This document shows positions 43,741 to 53,213 of a DNA stretch of 64,000 bases, one piece after another. Position numbers and translations under genes: made by a program. The stretch lies in contig JBFOMA010000003.1 of assembly GCA_040830495.1 (NCBI GenBank), positions 496,001 through 560,000 of the forward strand, read 5' to 3'. Positions within the stretch are counted from its first letter, which is position 1, and every line of letters starts with the position of its first letter. The notes below the pieces were generated by a model. That model saw nothing but the letters and a program-made list of their open reading frames with translations, did not search any database and had not been told where the DNA came from. Origin of the DNA: Oceanipulchritudo sp040830495 (GTDB lineage: Bacteria; Verrucomicrobiota; Verrucomicrobiia; Opitutales; Oceanipulchritudinaceae).

Positions 43741-46700
43741 ATGTCTCGTCTATCGTTGTCAACCCTCAGGAGGTTAGTCCCTCTGCTGCTGGGGCTGAGT
43801 TTGTATTGTCTAGTATCTGGAAAATCCCTGCCAACGCAGGGAGGCTCCATCGAAGGCCAATGGCTGATAAAGGTCCCGCAAAGCCAGGATGCCCGTGAAG
43901 TGGCAGCCTCGCTTGGCGCTATATATATCAAGAAGCTCAAGGGAGTCCAAGGCTATCACTGCGTGGAGTTTGCCAAGCCTCTTGCCAGCAACATTACGGA
44001 TATTGAATGGCGTGATCAGCTTGCTGTAAGGCTTGAGTCATCGGTTGAGGTCGAGGACTTCGAGAAGCTCGTGGAGTATGAGCGTTACCCGCGAAGTTTT
44101 GTTCCCTCGGATCCACTGTTTCCCGAGCAATGGCACTTGGAAAACGAAGGCCAGTCAGGCGGTATTCCATTTGCCGATATCCAGGTACGGGGTGCCTGGG
44201 ACGCAGGTTTTAATGGTACAGGAACGGTGATCGGCGTGGTCGATACCGGAACGCAATATAATCATCCGGATCTGGCACCCAACTGGTTGAATGGAAGGGG
44301 TATAGACGTTGTGGATGATGACAATGATGCTTCGCCGGCATTTGACAGCGACATTGGTGGTCTCGAGCGCCACGGCACAGCAGTGGCCGGGATTTCTCTT
44401 GCGGCAAGCAACTCCATCGATGGCCTTGGCATAGCCTACAAGGCGCAATTGGTCCCGATCCGGTTTCTCGGAGGACCTGTTAATCAGATTGATGAAGTCA
44501 ATGCCATCACATACGGAGGCTGGGATGATGGTGACTATGTAGATGTCTACAATAACAGCTGGGGACCCAGTGACGATTTCGGTGTCCGGTACGTTGATAT
44601 CAATAACTCAGTCAAATTGGCTTTTTTAAACAGCGTGCAGTTTGGCAGAGGCGGATTAGGAACCATTTATGTGTGGGCTGCAGGCAATGGCGGGCTCAAT
44701 GGTGATATCTCGAATTTTGATGGCTACAACGCATCCCCGTACACGATCTCAGTGGGTGCTGTGGGGCATGATGACATCAAGACCGGCTACAGCGAACCGG
44801 GTGCAAACCTCCTTGTGGTCGCTCCCAGCGGTGGTCGTGGCGGAGGAATCCTGACTGCCGATGTCACTGGTTCGGATGGCTATGCCTTTGGCAATACCTA
44901 TGATAATTTCAATGGAACTTCCGCTGCTGCCCCGATGGTGACCGGAGTGGTTGCCCTGATGTTGGATGCACGCCCTGATCTTAATTGGCGCGATGTTCAA
45001 CAGATTTTGGCACTTACAGCGTCACCGGTGGATTTCACCAATGACAAGTGGTCCCAGAACGCAGCGGGATTATGGGTCAGCAATGATTACGGCTTTGGGC
45101 GTGTCGACGCAAATGCAGCCGTCAAACTTGCGCAAGACTGGGTATCGCTACCGGAGGTACGCACACTTGATGGTTCCCGGTTCATGAACAATATCACCCT
45201 GCCTCTAAAGCAGACCAGGACGGGCACCATCAACATTAACCAGAATGTTGAAGTCCATAGTGTTTCTGTCTCGGTCGCTTTCAACCACAGCAATTGGGGG
45301 GATCTGCTGATTGAGTTGGAATCACCCTCAGGAAGCCGAAGCGTATTGAGTCAGCCGCACAGGAATCAGAATCAATCCATGTCCACTTACACATTCCTGT
45401 CGACTCAACAACTTAAAGAGAGTTCTGCGGGCTCTTGGAAGTTGCATGTAACAGATGACGGCACGGACGGTGAGGGAGTATGGTCGAGCTGGACGATTTC
45501 GGTGATCGGACACACCTTCCAGTCGAATGCCAATGAACCTCCAACTGGCGACGACCTTGTGCTTGAGCGCACTTCTTTCCCGGTTGAGATCGATACCTTT
45601 GACGGACTCACGGACCCGGAAGGCGACACTCTTGAAATCCTCGCTGTCCAGCAACCAGCAAGTGGCGAACTGGAAGACCTCGGAGATGGAGTGTTCTCCT
45701 ATACAATGGGAGATAGCAAGAATGGCTGGGATTCATTCAGTGTGCTCTATGGAGATAGTAACGGAGCGGTTAAGCGACGCTTAATCAGCATTCTGGATCC
45801 GAGGCCAGTTGGAAGAGTCGACCTGCTTCCGCTTGTGGCAGGTGAGACCTACGAACTCCCCGTGCTCAGCAATGATCTTGACCCGGACGGGGATCCGCTA
45901 CGGCTGTTATCTGCAACCCCGGAAACTGGTGGAATCGGTTTTCTTGGTGACCTTGAAGTCCTGCCGAACCAGACCGTACGCTACAGTTCCAGCATCGGGG
46001 ATTCCGGTGTAGCGAGATTCCAATACAGCTTGACGGATGATTCTGATGGAGAGTCCTCCGGTTGGGCAACGGTCGTGCTTTCGCCGCAGTCAGATATCGC
46101 AGTGACTCTCGATGGTGAAGATGATCATCTATTAATCGGGCCAACAACCGGAATCAACATGCGTGACCGGTTCACGGTAGAGGCATGGATTTATCCGGAA
46201 AGCTACGGTGAGTATGTAACCGGCTTCGGCCGTATATTCGACCGCGATACTTTCATTTTCTACCTCAACGGTTTTGATCATACTTCGTATAATGATAAGA
46301 GTCTGGTTGCCTACTTTATCCTCCAGGATGGTATGACGATCACGGCAGCCAATTCCATTGGTAATGTGATACAATTGAACAAGTGGCAGCATGTAGCACT
46401 CTCCTTTGACAGTTCCGATTTTACTTCGCCTGTGAAAATGTATGTGGACGGAACTCCTGTGCCGCTCGGCTATCCACTCGAAGGCACAACGGCACCACGT
46501 GCACCTATTTTCAACAACACTGGTATCGACCTGTATATTGGCGAAAACGATAATGGAGCGCGTGCATTCAAGGGCAGCATTGCCGAGCTCAGGGTATGGA
46601 ACTCTCGCTTGAGCGATTTCAATATTCAGAGTCGTCATGACCAACGTCTCAACGGAAACGAATCCGGCCTGCAGTTGTATCTGCCATTTGATCAGACCCT

Positions 46701-47130
46701 CGAACCGGAAGCAATATCAGTAGGTAGCTTCACGGGCAAGGCAACCATGTTCGAAGCGTTGCGTGTTCCCCGGATCCTGCCATGGGCGGAAATTGAAGCG
46801 GATTTCTCATTCGTAGCGAACGCAAACAATGGCTGGTGGGAAGAACGTACGCTTGGCTGGCTCTATGGCGATGCCTACCCGTGGGTCTATCTTCCATACA
46901 CCGGTTGGTCCATTGTGGAAACGAACTCCTCGCACAACGCATACTATCTGTTTCCCGCTGAAAACAACTGGGGCTGGTTGTATACCTCACCAGCAGTGTT
47001 CCCATGGTTGTATCGATCCGATGACGACACCTGGGTGCTGTATGATGAAAGCTACGAGGGTGGACCTTGGCTATATTTCTATGGCAGCTCGCAATGGTTG
47101 CGTCCTCAGGATGATGTACCGGATTCCTGA
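43741..47130 (+). CDS. Large secreted subtilisin-like (S8) protease with P-domain, LamG and Trp-rich tail
   Basis: A 1129-residue exported protein. After a signal peptide and a short propeptide region comes the S8 domain with the complete triad: Asp168 (VVDTGTQYNHPDL), His211 (ERHGTAVAGI) and Ser394 (NGTSAAAPMV). It is followed by a proprotein-convertase P-domain (~475-595, NHSNWGDLLIELESPSG), cadherin-like Ig segments (~600-780), a LamG-type domain (~785-960, FTVEAWIYPE) and a C-terminal ~100 residues rich in Trp and Tyr. It probably degrades extracellular protein at the cell surface. It overlaps the CCA-enzyme gene by 25 bases, convergently. Confidence 0.9.
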   Translation: MSRLSLSTLRRLVPLLLGLSLYCLVSGKSLPTQGGSIEGQWLIKVPQSQDAREVAASLGAIYIKKLKGVQGYHCVEFAKPLASNITDIEWRDQLAVRLESSVEVEDFEKLVEYERYPRSFVPSDPLFPEQWHLENEGQSGGIPFADIQVRGAWDAGFNGTGTVIGVVDTGTQYNHPDLAPNWLNGRGIDVVDDDNDASPAFDSDIGGLERHGTAVAGISLAASNSIDGLGIAYKAQLVPIRFLGGPVNQIDEVNAITYGGWDDGDYVDVYNNSWGPSDDFGVRYVDINNSVKLAFLNSVQFGRGGLGTIYVWAAGNGGLNGDISNFDGYNASPYTISVGAVGHDDIKTGYSEPGANLLVVAPSGGRGGGILTADVTGSDGYAFGNTYDNFNGTSAAAPMVTGVVALMLDARPDLNWRDVQQILALTASPVDFTNDKWSQNAAGLWVSNDYGFGRVDANAAVKLAQDWVSLPEVRTLDGSRFMNNITLPLKQTRTGTININQNVEVHSVSVSVAFNHSNWGDLLIELESPSGSRSVLSQPHRNQNQSMSTYTFLSTQQLKESSAGSWKLHVTDDGTDGEGVWSSWTISVIGHTFQSNANEPPTGDDLVLERTSFPVEIDTFDGLTDPEGDTLEILAVQQPASGELEDLGDGVFSYTMGDSKNGWDSFSVLYGDSNGAVKRRLISILDPRPVGRVDLLPLVAGETYELPVLSNDLDPDGDPLRLLSATPETGGIGFLGDLEVLPNQTVRYSSSIGDSGVARFQYSLTDDSDGESSGWATVVLSPQSDIAVTLDGEDDHLLIGPTTGINMRDRFTVEAWIYPESYGEYVTGFGRIFDRDTFIFYLNGFDHTSYNDKSLVAYFILQDGMTITAANSIGNVIQLNKWQHVALSFDSSDFTSPVKMYVDGTPVPLGYPLEGTTAPRAPIFNNTGIDLYIGENDNGARAFKGSIAELRVWNSRLSDFNIQSRHDQRLNGNESGLQLYLPFDQTLEPEAISVGSFTGKATMFEALRVPRILPWAEIEADFSFVANANNGWWEERTLGWLYGDAYPWVYLPYTGWSIVETNSSHNAYYLFPAENNWGWLYTSPAVFPWLYRSDDDTWVLYDESYEGGPWLYFYGSSQWLRPQDDVPDS

Positions 47131-48503
47131 TCACTGACCCAGGCCAGCGCACCTTCCAGATCCTCGAAAACACCTTCAATTTGGGCCTCATACGCTTTCC
47201 GCAGCATCCTGCCCATTGCCGGGCTGCTGTCCCAACCTTTTTCCAGTAGGTGGCGACCCTTGAGAATAGCTTCAGGGGCCTTCTTTTCTACCTTCATGCG
47301 CTGAGCCTTTTCGAGCAGCCACTCTGCTGCAGGTGCACTATTGTCCGGGTAGGGAGGGCGCCCGGCAGCATCCGAGCGAAACACCTTAAGGAGAAGATCG
47401 AGGCGGCCGGCATCCCTTGAAAGGCGCCTAATCGCGGCCGCGCTGCAGTTGTCCGCATACAGCATCGCTGGGCGCATATGGCACTTAACCAGTGGCAGGA
47501 CCTTTTCCCTTATACGGGTGGGAACATTCAACTGTTTCATGAATGCTGTGGCAGGTCTTAAGCCGGCTGATTCATGCCCATGACTGCGGATGCCTTCGTC
47601 AACAATCTCAGTCGTCGGTGGCTTTCCCATATCATGGCACAGGACAGCAAGTCCGAGAACCAGGTCGTCATCGCGGTCTCCAGACCGATATTGCACAGCC
47701 GCGTCCATGCAATGAAGGGTATGTGTCCACACATCTCCCTCGGGATGCCAGCGTGGATCCTGGGGACAATCCACCATGGCTTCAAGGGAGGGAAAGTAGC
47801 GGATCCAACCACTGTCCTTAAGGAAATTCAAACCACGGGATGGAAGCTTTCCCAGTAGAAGGAGTTTCTCCCATTCGCCAAAAAAGCGCTCACGGGAAAG
47901 GTTTTCAGGGCCCAGATCCCTGCATAGTTCGACTGTAGCAGGATCAACGGTAGCCGGAAGACGGGATGCCATCTGCATGGCACGCAGGACACGCAGGGGA
48001 TCTTCAGAAAAGCGATTGGAACAATGCCGCAGCAGCTTGTTTTCCAAGTCATTCACTCCTCCCAGAGGATCGACGATACGATCCTCAAGAATATCGTAGT
48101 AGATAGCATTCACCGTGAAGTCCCGGCGTCTGGATGCTTCCTCAATTGACATGGCAGGATCAATGTCCACTTCGAACCCACGATGCCCGTCGCCCTTTTT
48201 TCTCTCCCTCCTGGGCAGCCCGACGTCAACCGGCCACCCCGCCAACTTGTAGATTCCAAAACTCTTCCCGACCCGTGAAAAGTGCACCAGTTCGCTTAGG
48301 ACAGATTCGAGTTCAGGCGCTTCAAGATTGAATACTTCCACATCATAATCGACAACCTCCTCATCAAGCAGCACTGACCTGACTCCGCCCCCGACAAGGC
48401 AGGCGCGTCCCCCATGTGCGGCACAACCGGTTGCCAACTGCTTGATCAGTTGCAAATGCTCGGTTTGAAACTTGTCCGTGAGACAATTCACAATTGAATT
48501 CAA
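47106..48503 (-). CDS. CCA tRNA nucleotidyltransferase / poly(A) polymerase family protein with HD domain
   Basis: A 465-residue class II nucleotidyltransferase. The head motif CLVGGGVRSVLL and the metal-binding DYDVEVF lie within residues 35-60, the RRDFTVNAIYYD motif near residue 126, and DPLRVLRAMQMASRL near residue 165. An HD phosphohydrolase-like domain (LAVLCHDMGKPPTTE) is present from about residue 255, as in bacterial CCA enzymes with repair activity. Poly(A) polymerase cannot be excluded from sequence, but the tRNA role is more likely. Confidence 0.88.
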   Translation of the reverse strand: MNSIVNCLTDKFQTEHLQLIKQLATGCAAHGGRACLVGGGVRSVLLDEEVVDYDVEVFNLEAPELESVLSELVHFSRVGKSFGIYKLAGWPVDVGLPRRERKKGDGHRGFEVDIDPAMSIEEASRRRDFTVNAIYYDILEDRIVDPLGGVNDLENKLLRHCSNRFSEDPLRVLRAMQMASRLPATVDPATVELCRDLGPENLSRERFFGEWEKLLLLGKLPSRGLNFLKDSGWIRYFPSLEAMVDCPQDPRWHPEGDVWTHTLHCMDAAVQYRSGDRDDDLVLGLAVLCHDMGKPPTTEIVDEGIRSHGHESAGLRPATAFMKQLNVPTRIREKVLPLVKCHMRPAMLYADNCSAAAIRRLSRDAGRLDLLLKVFRSDAAGRPPYPDNSAPAAEWLLEKAQRMKVEKKAPEAILKGRHLLEKGWDSSPAMGRMLRKAYEAQIEGVFEDLEGALAWVSDQESGTSS

Positions 48504-48545
48504 GTTGCCAAAGGAGTGGACTTATGACAATCAAAGAGCTCGTAA

Positions 48546-50099
48546 ATGGCGCAGTTGGGAAAGAAGAAAGATGTCGTTCTTGTTGTTGAGGATGATCCCC
48601 ATGGCCGGATTTTCCTGGAGTCGAGTCTGGACTTGTCAGGATTCCGGGTAATCGTGACCCAATCTGCTGAGGAGGCGCAAAAGACTTGTGAGGATATTGG
48701 CCTCGACAGCCTCTCTGCAGTAATCTCCGACTACAGGTTACCCGGCGAGAATGGAATCGAGTTCCTGAAATGGATCCGGGAGCGGGACCCTGAAATATCC
48801 ACGCTGATCATCACAGGGCAGGGCGAAAAGAGTATTGTGGAAGCTTCACTGTCTGCGGGTGCCTATGAATACATTGAAAAACCTGTGACACACCAGAAGC
48901 TCAGGAGAATCCTGTTGCAAGCTGTTCAAAAGACCTCCACCCAGCGCAAGTACCGTGATGACCAGAAGGGTCTGCAGGCACTGGAGCACTTGGACCAACG
49001 ACTGAATGTTGTCATTCCGGAGTCACTACAAAACCGCCTGAAGGTATTCTACAAGCCGTTGCATGAAATCGGAGGGGATTTTCTTGTGACTCATGATTTC
49101 AAGGATGGCCGGTGGGTTATCCTGGTTGGCGATATATCCGGCCATGACATCCGTTCCGGCTTCGTCTCCACATATTTTCAGGGAATGTTCCAGGGATGCG
49201 TCGACCGGGGCGGAAGCATCGATAATGCTATCGAATTATTTAACCGTTCCATTCGCCAGCAGATGCTGTCGAAGGAATCACTTGATGAACCTGTCAGCCT
49301 GTCCCTGTCGGCAATTCAATTCGACTCGGAGCGGCAACACCTCCGCCACTGGAATTTCGGGCTGACTCCTGCTCTTCTGGTTTCCGGAAACGGCTGGCAC
49401 AAGCAGTGTTCCTTCGGCCGCTTTCCGCTTGGCTGGGTGGAGGAAATTGATTCCAGCCCTGAGTTGTTGTCCCTAAAGGAGAATGCTGCTGTTTACATTT
49501 TTACAGACGGATTAAGCGATTTTGCGAATAATCTGGAAATCAATCCTTTCTGCTTGTTATATAGGATTCTGCATCCTCTAAATGAGGGCGAAGACTTGAT
49601 CCTGGAGCCATCTGATGACATATTGGCACTTAGATTTCTTTTAAAACCGGAGACACCTTTGCAACAGACATTTGAACCAATACTAAGCGAGCACTACGCG
49701 GGAACCGAAGTGGACCACATTGACAATCTTCAGTCGAACTGGAGACGCAGTGTAAATTTTGCCCTTGGGGACCGTCTTGGTGACAGGCTATACGACCTGT
49801 TGATTTGCGTCCGTGAAGGTATGCTCAATGCGCTTGTACACGGCTGTGAGCGCTCACCAGAGAAATTCGCGCATCTCCAGATCAGTATAAATGACTCGAA
49901 GGATCTTCTCCGTGTTTACATCGATGATCCGGGGAAGGGTCACCAGTTTGATCTCGAGGAACGGTTGAACGAAATTCGCCGCGAAACCGGCAAGCACCTT
50001 GGACTTGGAATAATTCACCATCTCAGTGACGAGTTCGCCATTGAGAACAAGGGTACCTCCCTCATTTTTGATTTCGCCATCAATCCGGACGATGTCTAG
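48546..50099 (+). CDS. Response regulator with PP2C phosphatase and HATPase kinase domains (HsbR-like)
   Basis: A 517-residue three-domain switch protein. The receiver (residues ~9-130) has phospho-acceptor D62 in ISDYRLPGENG. The SpoIIE-type PP2C domain (~150-370) shows EIGGDFLVT, LVGDISGHD and YIFTDGLSD. The C-terminal RsbW-like ATPase (~395-515) has the N-box EGMLNALVHG, a DDPGKGHQFD G1 box and GLGIIHHLSDE. One protein could thus both phosphorylate and dephosphorylate a STAS antagonist under control of phosphorelay input, as in Pseudomonas HsbR. The STAS gene is next. Confidence 0.9.
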   Translation: MAQLGKKKDVVLVVEDDPHGRIFLESSLDLSGFRVIVTQSAEEAQKTCEDIGLDSLSAVISDYRLPGENGIEFLKWIRERDPEISTLIITGQGEKSIVEASLSAGAYEYIEKPVTHQKLRRILLQAVQKTSTQRKYRDDQKGLQALEHLDQRLNVVIPESLQNRLKVFYKPLHEIGGDFLVTHDFKDGRWVILVGDISGHDIRSGFVSTYFQGMFQGCVDRGGSIDNAIELFNRSIRQQMLSKESLDEPVSLSLSAIQFDSERQHLRHWNFGLTPALLVSGNGWHKQCSFGRFPLGWVEEIDSSPELLSLKENAAVYIFTDGLSDFANNLEINPFCLLYRILHPLNEGEDLILEPSDDILALRFLLKPETPLQQTFEPILSEHYAGTEVDHIDNLQSNWRRSVNFALGDRLGDRLYDLLICVREGMLNALVHGCERSPEKFAHLQISINDSKDLLRVYIDDPGKGHQFDLEERLNEIRRETGKHLGLGIIHHLSDEFAIENKGTSLIFDFAINPDDV

Positions 50100-50124
50100 G
50101 ACGGAAATTTCAGGAATTCAGTTA

Positions 50125-50487
50125 ATGCAGCTAGAATCAGACAGTATTATCAAGGGAACGGTAGACGAGCGCAAAGGCCGCCTTCTAGTCGATGTTTCAG
50201 AGGATGTGATTAGCACAAATGTTTCAGAGCTGCGAAAGGGGCTGATGGAAATACTTGAGACCTCCGGGAGCAGCTCATGGAAAGCGCTTTACCTGGATAT
50301 TCGCAACTCACGCATGGTGGATTCGATGGGGATTAACTGGCTCTTCGCAGAAAGCGTACGGCTCAAGGAAATGGAGAAGACCGTTGTTATCCGTATCAGC
50401 AGTCCTGCCATTCACCGGGTGATGCAATTTTCCGGTCTGGACAAGCTGGTCACACTGAAGTACCGCCGCCGCAAGCAAACGCGATAG
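50125..50487 (+). CDS. STAS-domain anti-sigma-factor antagonist (HsbA-like)
   Basis: A ~120-residue single STAS domain: RLLVDVSEDVISTNVSELRKG, then LYLDIRNSRMVDSMGINWLF, in which the serine of VDSMG is the expected phospho-site. It is probably the substrate of the kinase/phosphatase encoded directly upstream. ATG 50125 has AGGA at 9 bases and is preferred; ATG 50092 would overlap the upstream gene's stop. No anti-sigma factor or flagellar gene is nearby. Confidence 0.88.
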   Translation: MQLESDSIIKGTVDERKGRLLVDVSEDVISTNVSELRKGLMEILETSGSSSWKALYLDIRNSRMVDSMGINWLFAESVRLKEMEKTVVIRISSPAIHRVMQFSGLDKLVTLKYRRRKQTR

Positions 50488-50497
50488 CAGTACATTG

Positions 50498-51535
50498 CTA
50501 TTGTTTGACGTAAAGCAGGTTTCGGTCGATCGCCTGGCATGCAGTAATGATCGCAGTTCCCACAATGTCATAAACATGGGCACCCCGGCTCACTTCTGCG
50601 CAAGGTTTCTCCAGTCCTACAAGGATCTGTCCGTATGTTCTGGCCTCGGCAACGACCTGCAGCATGCGGGAAGCAATGTAACCTGAGTTCAAATCAGGGA
50701 AAATCAGAACGTTTGCCCGACCGGCAACTTCACTATTCGACAACCCCTTGTAACGGGCAACCTCAGGATCGAGCGCCGCATCGATTTGCAGTTCACCCTC
50801 GAAATCAGTCGGAATTCCTCGTGCAGCTGCCTTTGCCTGTGCAATCGGTACAGCCTCCCGGATTTTCGGGATGGAATCATGCCTTGGTTCCGATGCATGT
50901 GAAACAAAGCTCAGGAATGCCACGCGTGGATCCTCTCCAGTCAGGTGCCTTGCGATATCGGCGGTGGATACAGCGATATCGGCAAGCTGCTCCGCGGATG
51001 GTTCAGGAAGGACACCACAATCTGCAAGAAAGAGAATCCCGTTGTGACCGACATTGGTATTCTCCTGGTCAAGGATCATCATGGAGGACGCTGTCCTGAC
51101 AGTCGGCTGGGTCGGTATTATTCGGAAAAGCGACCGCAGTCCTTCGGCAGTGGTTATCGTGGCGCCGGAAACCATCGCATCGGCACGGCCTGAAACAAGC
51201 ATCAGGGAGGAGAAAGTGTGATGATCGAGCAGCAGGCCTTCCTTTTCCTTGAGCGGTAAATCCTTGAATGCGGGAAGGGAATCCAGCATCGGGAGAAAGA
51301 GATCGGCATCATCACTGCGTCCCGGATCGAGGATCCGAATGCCATCCAGCCTGACGTCCAGACGGGCAGCCATTTCCTTGATCTCAGCCCTGTCACCAAG
51401 AAGCAATGGCACACCACAGCGCCATGAAGCCAGCTGCCTGGCAGCCTGTATAATGCGTGGCTCATTCCCTTCCGGGAATACGATCCGTTTCGGGTGACGT
51501 TGGAGCTTTGCGGTTAGCGAATTCAGCAGAGACAT
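50498..51535 (-). CDS. pta: Phosphate acetyltransferase
   Basis: A 345-residue enzyme interconverting acetyl-CoA and acetyl phosphate. It corresponds to the short catalytic form of Pta, lacking the N-terminal regulatory domains of the ~700-residue enzyme. Family blocks are RIVFPEGNEPRIIQAA, ADAMVSGATITTAEGLR, GELQIDAALDPEVARYKG and NVLIFPDLNSGYIASRMLQ. A phosphate butyryltransferase is less likely given these motifs. No acetate kinase is adjacent. The start MSLLNS is chosen over an in-frame codon 27 bases upstream. It is convergent with the STAS gene and divergent from murJ. Confidence 0.92.
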   Translation of the reverse strand: MSLLNSLTAKLQRHPKRIVFPEGNEPRIIQAARQLASWRCGVPLLLGDRAEIKEMAARLDVRLDGIRILDPGRSDDADLFLPMLDSLPAFKDLPLKEKEGLLLDHHTFSSLMLVSGRADAMVSGATITTAEGLRSLFRIIPTQPTVRTASSMMILDQENTNVGHNGILFLADCGVLPEPSAEQLADIAVSTADIARHLTGEDPRVAFLSFVSHASEPRHDSIPKIREAVPIAQAKAAARGIPTDFEGELQIDAALDPEVARYKGLSNSEVAGRANVLIFPDLNSGYIASRMLQVVAEARTYGQILVGLEKPCAEVSRGAHVYDIVGTAIITACQAIDRNLLYVKQ

Positions 51536-51675
51536 ATCGCGGAGAAAATTAGGAAGTAGCAAACAGTGGCGAATTCCGGCTCATCTGAAAAGCTGATTTA
51601 TGTAAATTGCCGAAGATAATCTGGCAGGGGCGTTTTTTCTCGTCCTTGCTGAACTATGGGGTCACAAAGTCACAC

Positions 51676-53205
51676 ATGAGTGGAATGACGAGGAAGATAT
51701 CCGAGGTTGCTGGATTGACCATGGCCTCGCGACTGCTCGGACTTGTCAGGGATATCCTGCTCTTCGCCTCATTGGGAACAGGTCCGCTTAACTCGGCCTT
51801 CATTCTCGCATTCACGCTTCCCAACTTATTTCGCCGGTTACTCGGTGAGGGCGCATTGACATCCTCATCCATTCCAATCCTTTCCGAGTCTCTGGAAAAA
51901 CGCGGTAATCAAGAGACCTATTCCCTCCTCAATGCCATCCTCAGCCGCTTGGGAATTGGCCTGTTGGGAATCCAGATAATCGCTATCCCAATTTTCTTTT
52001 CAGTTTCAAGGATACCGGGTCTGGAGGAGCGCTGGTACTTGGGAGCGGAGTTATCGCAATGGCTGTTCCCATACATGATGCTGATCTGCCTGGGTGCACT
52101 TGTCTGCGGCATGCTCAACGTGCTGGGACGATTTGGATTAACTGCATTCAACCAGGTCTGGCTCAACCTGGCCATTATCTCTGCCATCCTTATCGGTCTC
52201 TGGATCCTTCCGGAAAACGGCTGGGGCAGGGTGCTCCTGATTACGGGCGGCGTTCTGGTTGGTGGCTTTTTCCAGCTGGTTGTTCCTGCAATTGGATTAA
52301 TGCGGTCTGGTTGGCGACCGAAAATCAACCTGCAACCGCATGATGACTTGGGAAGAGTGCTAGCTCTTTTCCTGCCCGGTTTACTCGGTGCCGCAATCTT
52401 CCAGGTGAATATCCTGGTGTCGCGATTCCTTGCCTTTTCGCTGGATGATACTGCTACCGGTTTGCTTTACCTCTCCAGCCGGCTCGTGGAACTTCCACTG
52501 GGCGTGTTCGCTATCGCAGTGACTACGGTAATTTTTCCCGAATTATCCAAACTGAGTGCAACTGGTGAAGAGAAGAGCTTCAGCGCAACATTCAGGCGTG
52601 GAATCGGGCTGATTTTCATGATCACGCTTCCAGCGGCTCTGGGATTGGCCCTCCTTGGCGATTCCATACTCGGATTCCTGTTCCAATGGGGTTTGTTTGA
52701 AAGCCGCGATGTGGCTGATGCCTATCCAGTCCTTATAGCATCGGCAATGGGACTACCATTTTTTGCCTGGTCCAGTTTCCTGACAAGGGCATGGTACGCT
52801 CGCCAGGAAATGAAAACTCCAGTACGCCTCGCGGCCCTGAACCTTGTCCTGAATCTTGTCCTTGGGCTAATCCTTATGCAATTCCTTGGGGCAGTCGGGC
52901 TTGCACTGGCAAATACTATCAGCTCGGTCGTCCATTGTCTGCTACTGCAGGCATTCCTTCCCGGCAGGCCACAATTGGCATTTTCCCTCAACAGTCTGAT
53001 ATCGCTGCTGGCAGGATTAGCCGCACTTGCATTGATCTGCATCTATGGTCAGTCAGTTCTAGCCAGCATGGATCTTGCCTCCAAAGTCCGTGACCTGCTC
53101 GCCATAGGTTTACTAATCCCACTCGCTGCCGCAGCCTATTTCCTGATCCTTTGGTGCTGCAGGCATCCGCAGTTGCGACAGCTTGTCGGCGGGAGAAAGC
53201 GCTGA
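51676..53205 (+). CDS. murJ: Lipid II flippase MurJ
   Basis: A 509-residue MOP-superfamily membrane protein with about 14 helices. It should flip lipid II across the inner membrane. The N-terminal block (VAGLTMASRLLGLVRDILLF, then AFTLPNLFRRLLGEGALTSS) is diagnostic and carries the conserved Arg and Glu residues. SSRLVELPLGVFAIAVTTVIFPELS matches the central signature. ATG 51676 or 51685 is the probable start; the frame extends further upstream without conservation. Confidence 0.94.
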   Translation: MSGMTRKISEVAGLTMASRLLGLVRDILLFASLGTGPLNSAFILAFTLPNLFRRLLGEGALTSSSIPILSESLEKRGNQETYSLLNAILSRLGIGLLGIQIIAIPIFFSVSRIPGLEERWYLGAELSQWLFPYMMLICLGALVCGMLNVLGRFGLTAFNQVWLNLAIISAILIGLWILPENGWGRVLLITGGVLVGGFFQLVVPAIGLMRSGWRPKINLQPHDDLGRVLALFLPGLLGAAIFQVNILVSRFLAFSLDDTATGLLYLSSRLVELPLGVFAIAVTTVIFPELSKLSATGEEKSFSATFRRGIGLIFMITLPAALGLALLGDSILGFLFQWGLFESRDVADAYPVLIASAMGLPFFAWSSFLTRAWYARQEMKTPVRLAALNLVLNLVLGLILMQFLGAVGLALANTISSVVHCLLLQAFLPGRPQLAFSLNSLISLLAGLAALALICIYGQSVLASMDLASKVRDLLAIGLLIPLAAAAYFLILWCCRHPQLRQLVGGRKR

Positions 53206-53213
53206 GCGCCGGC

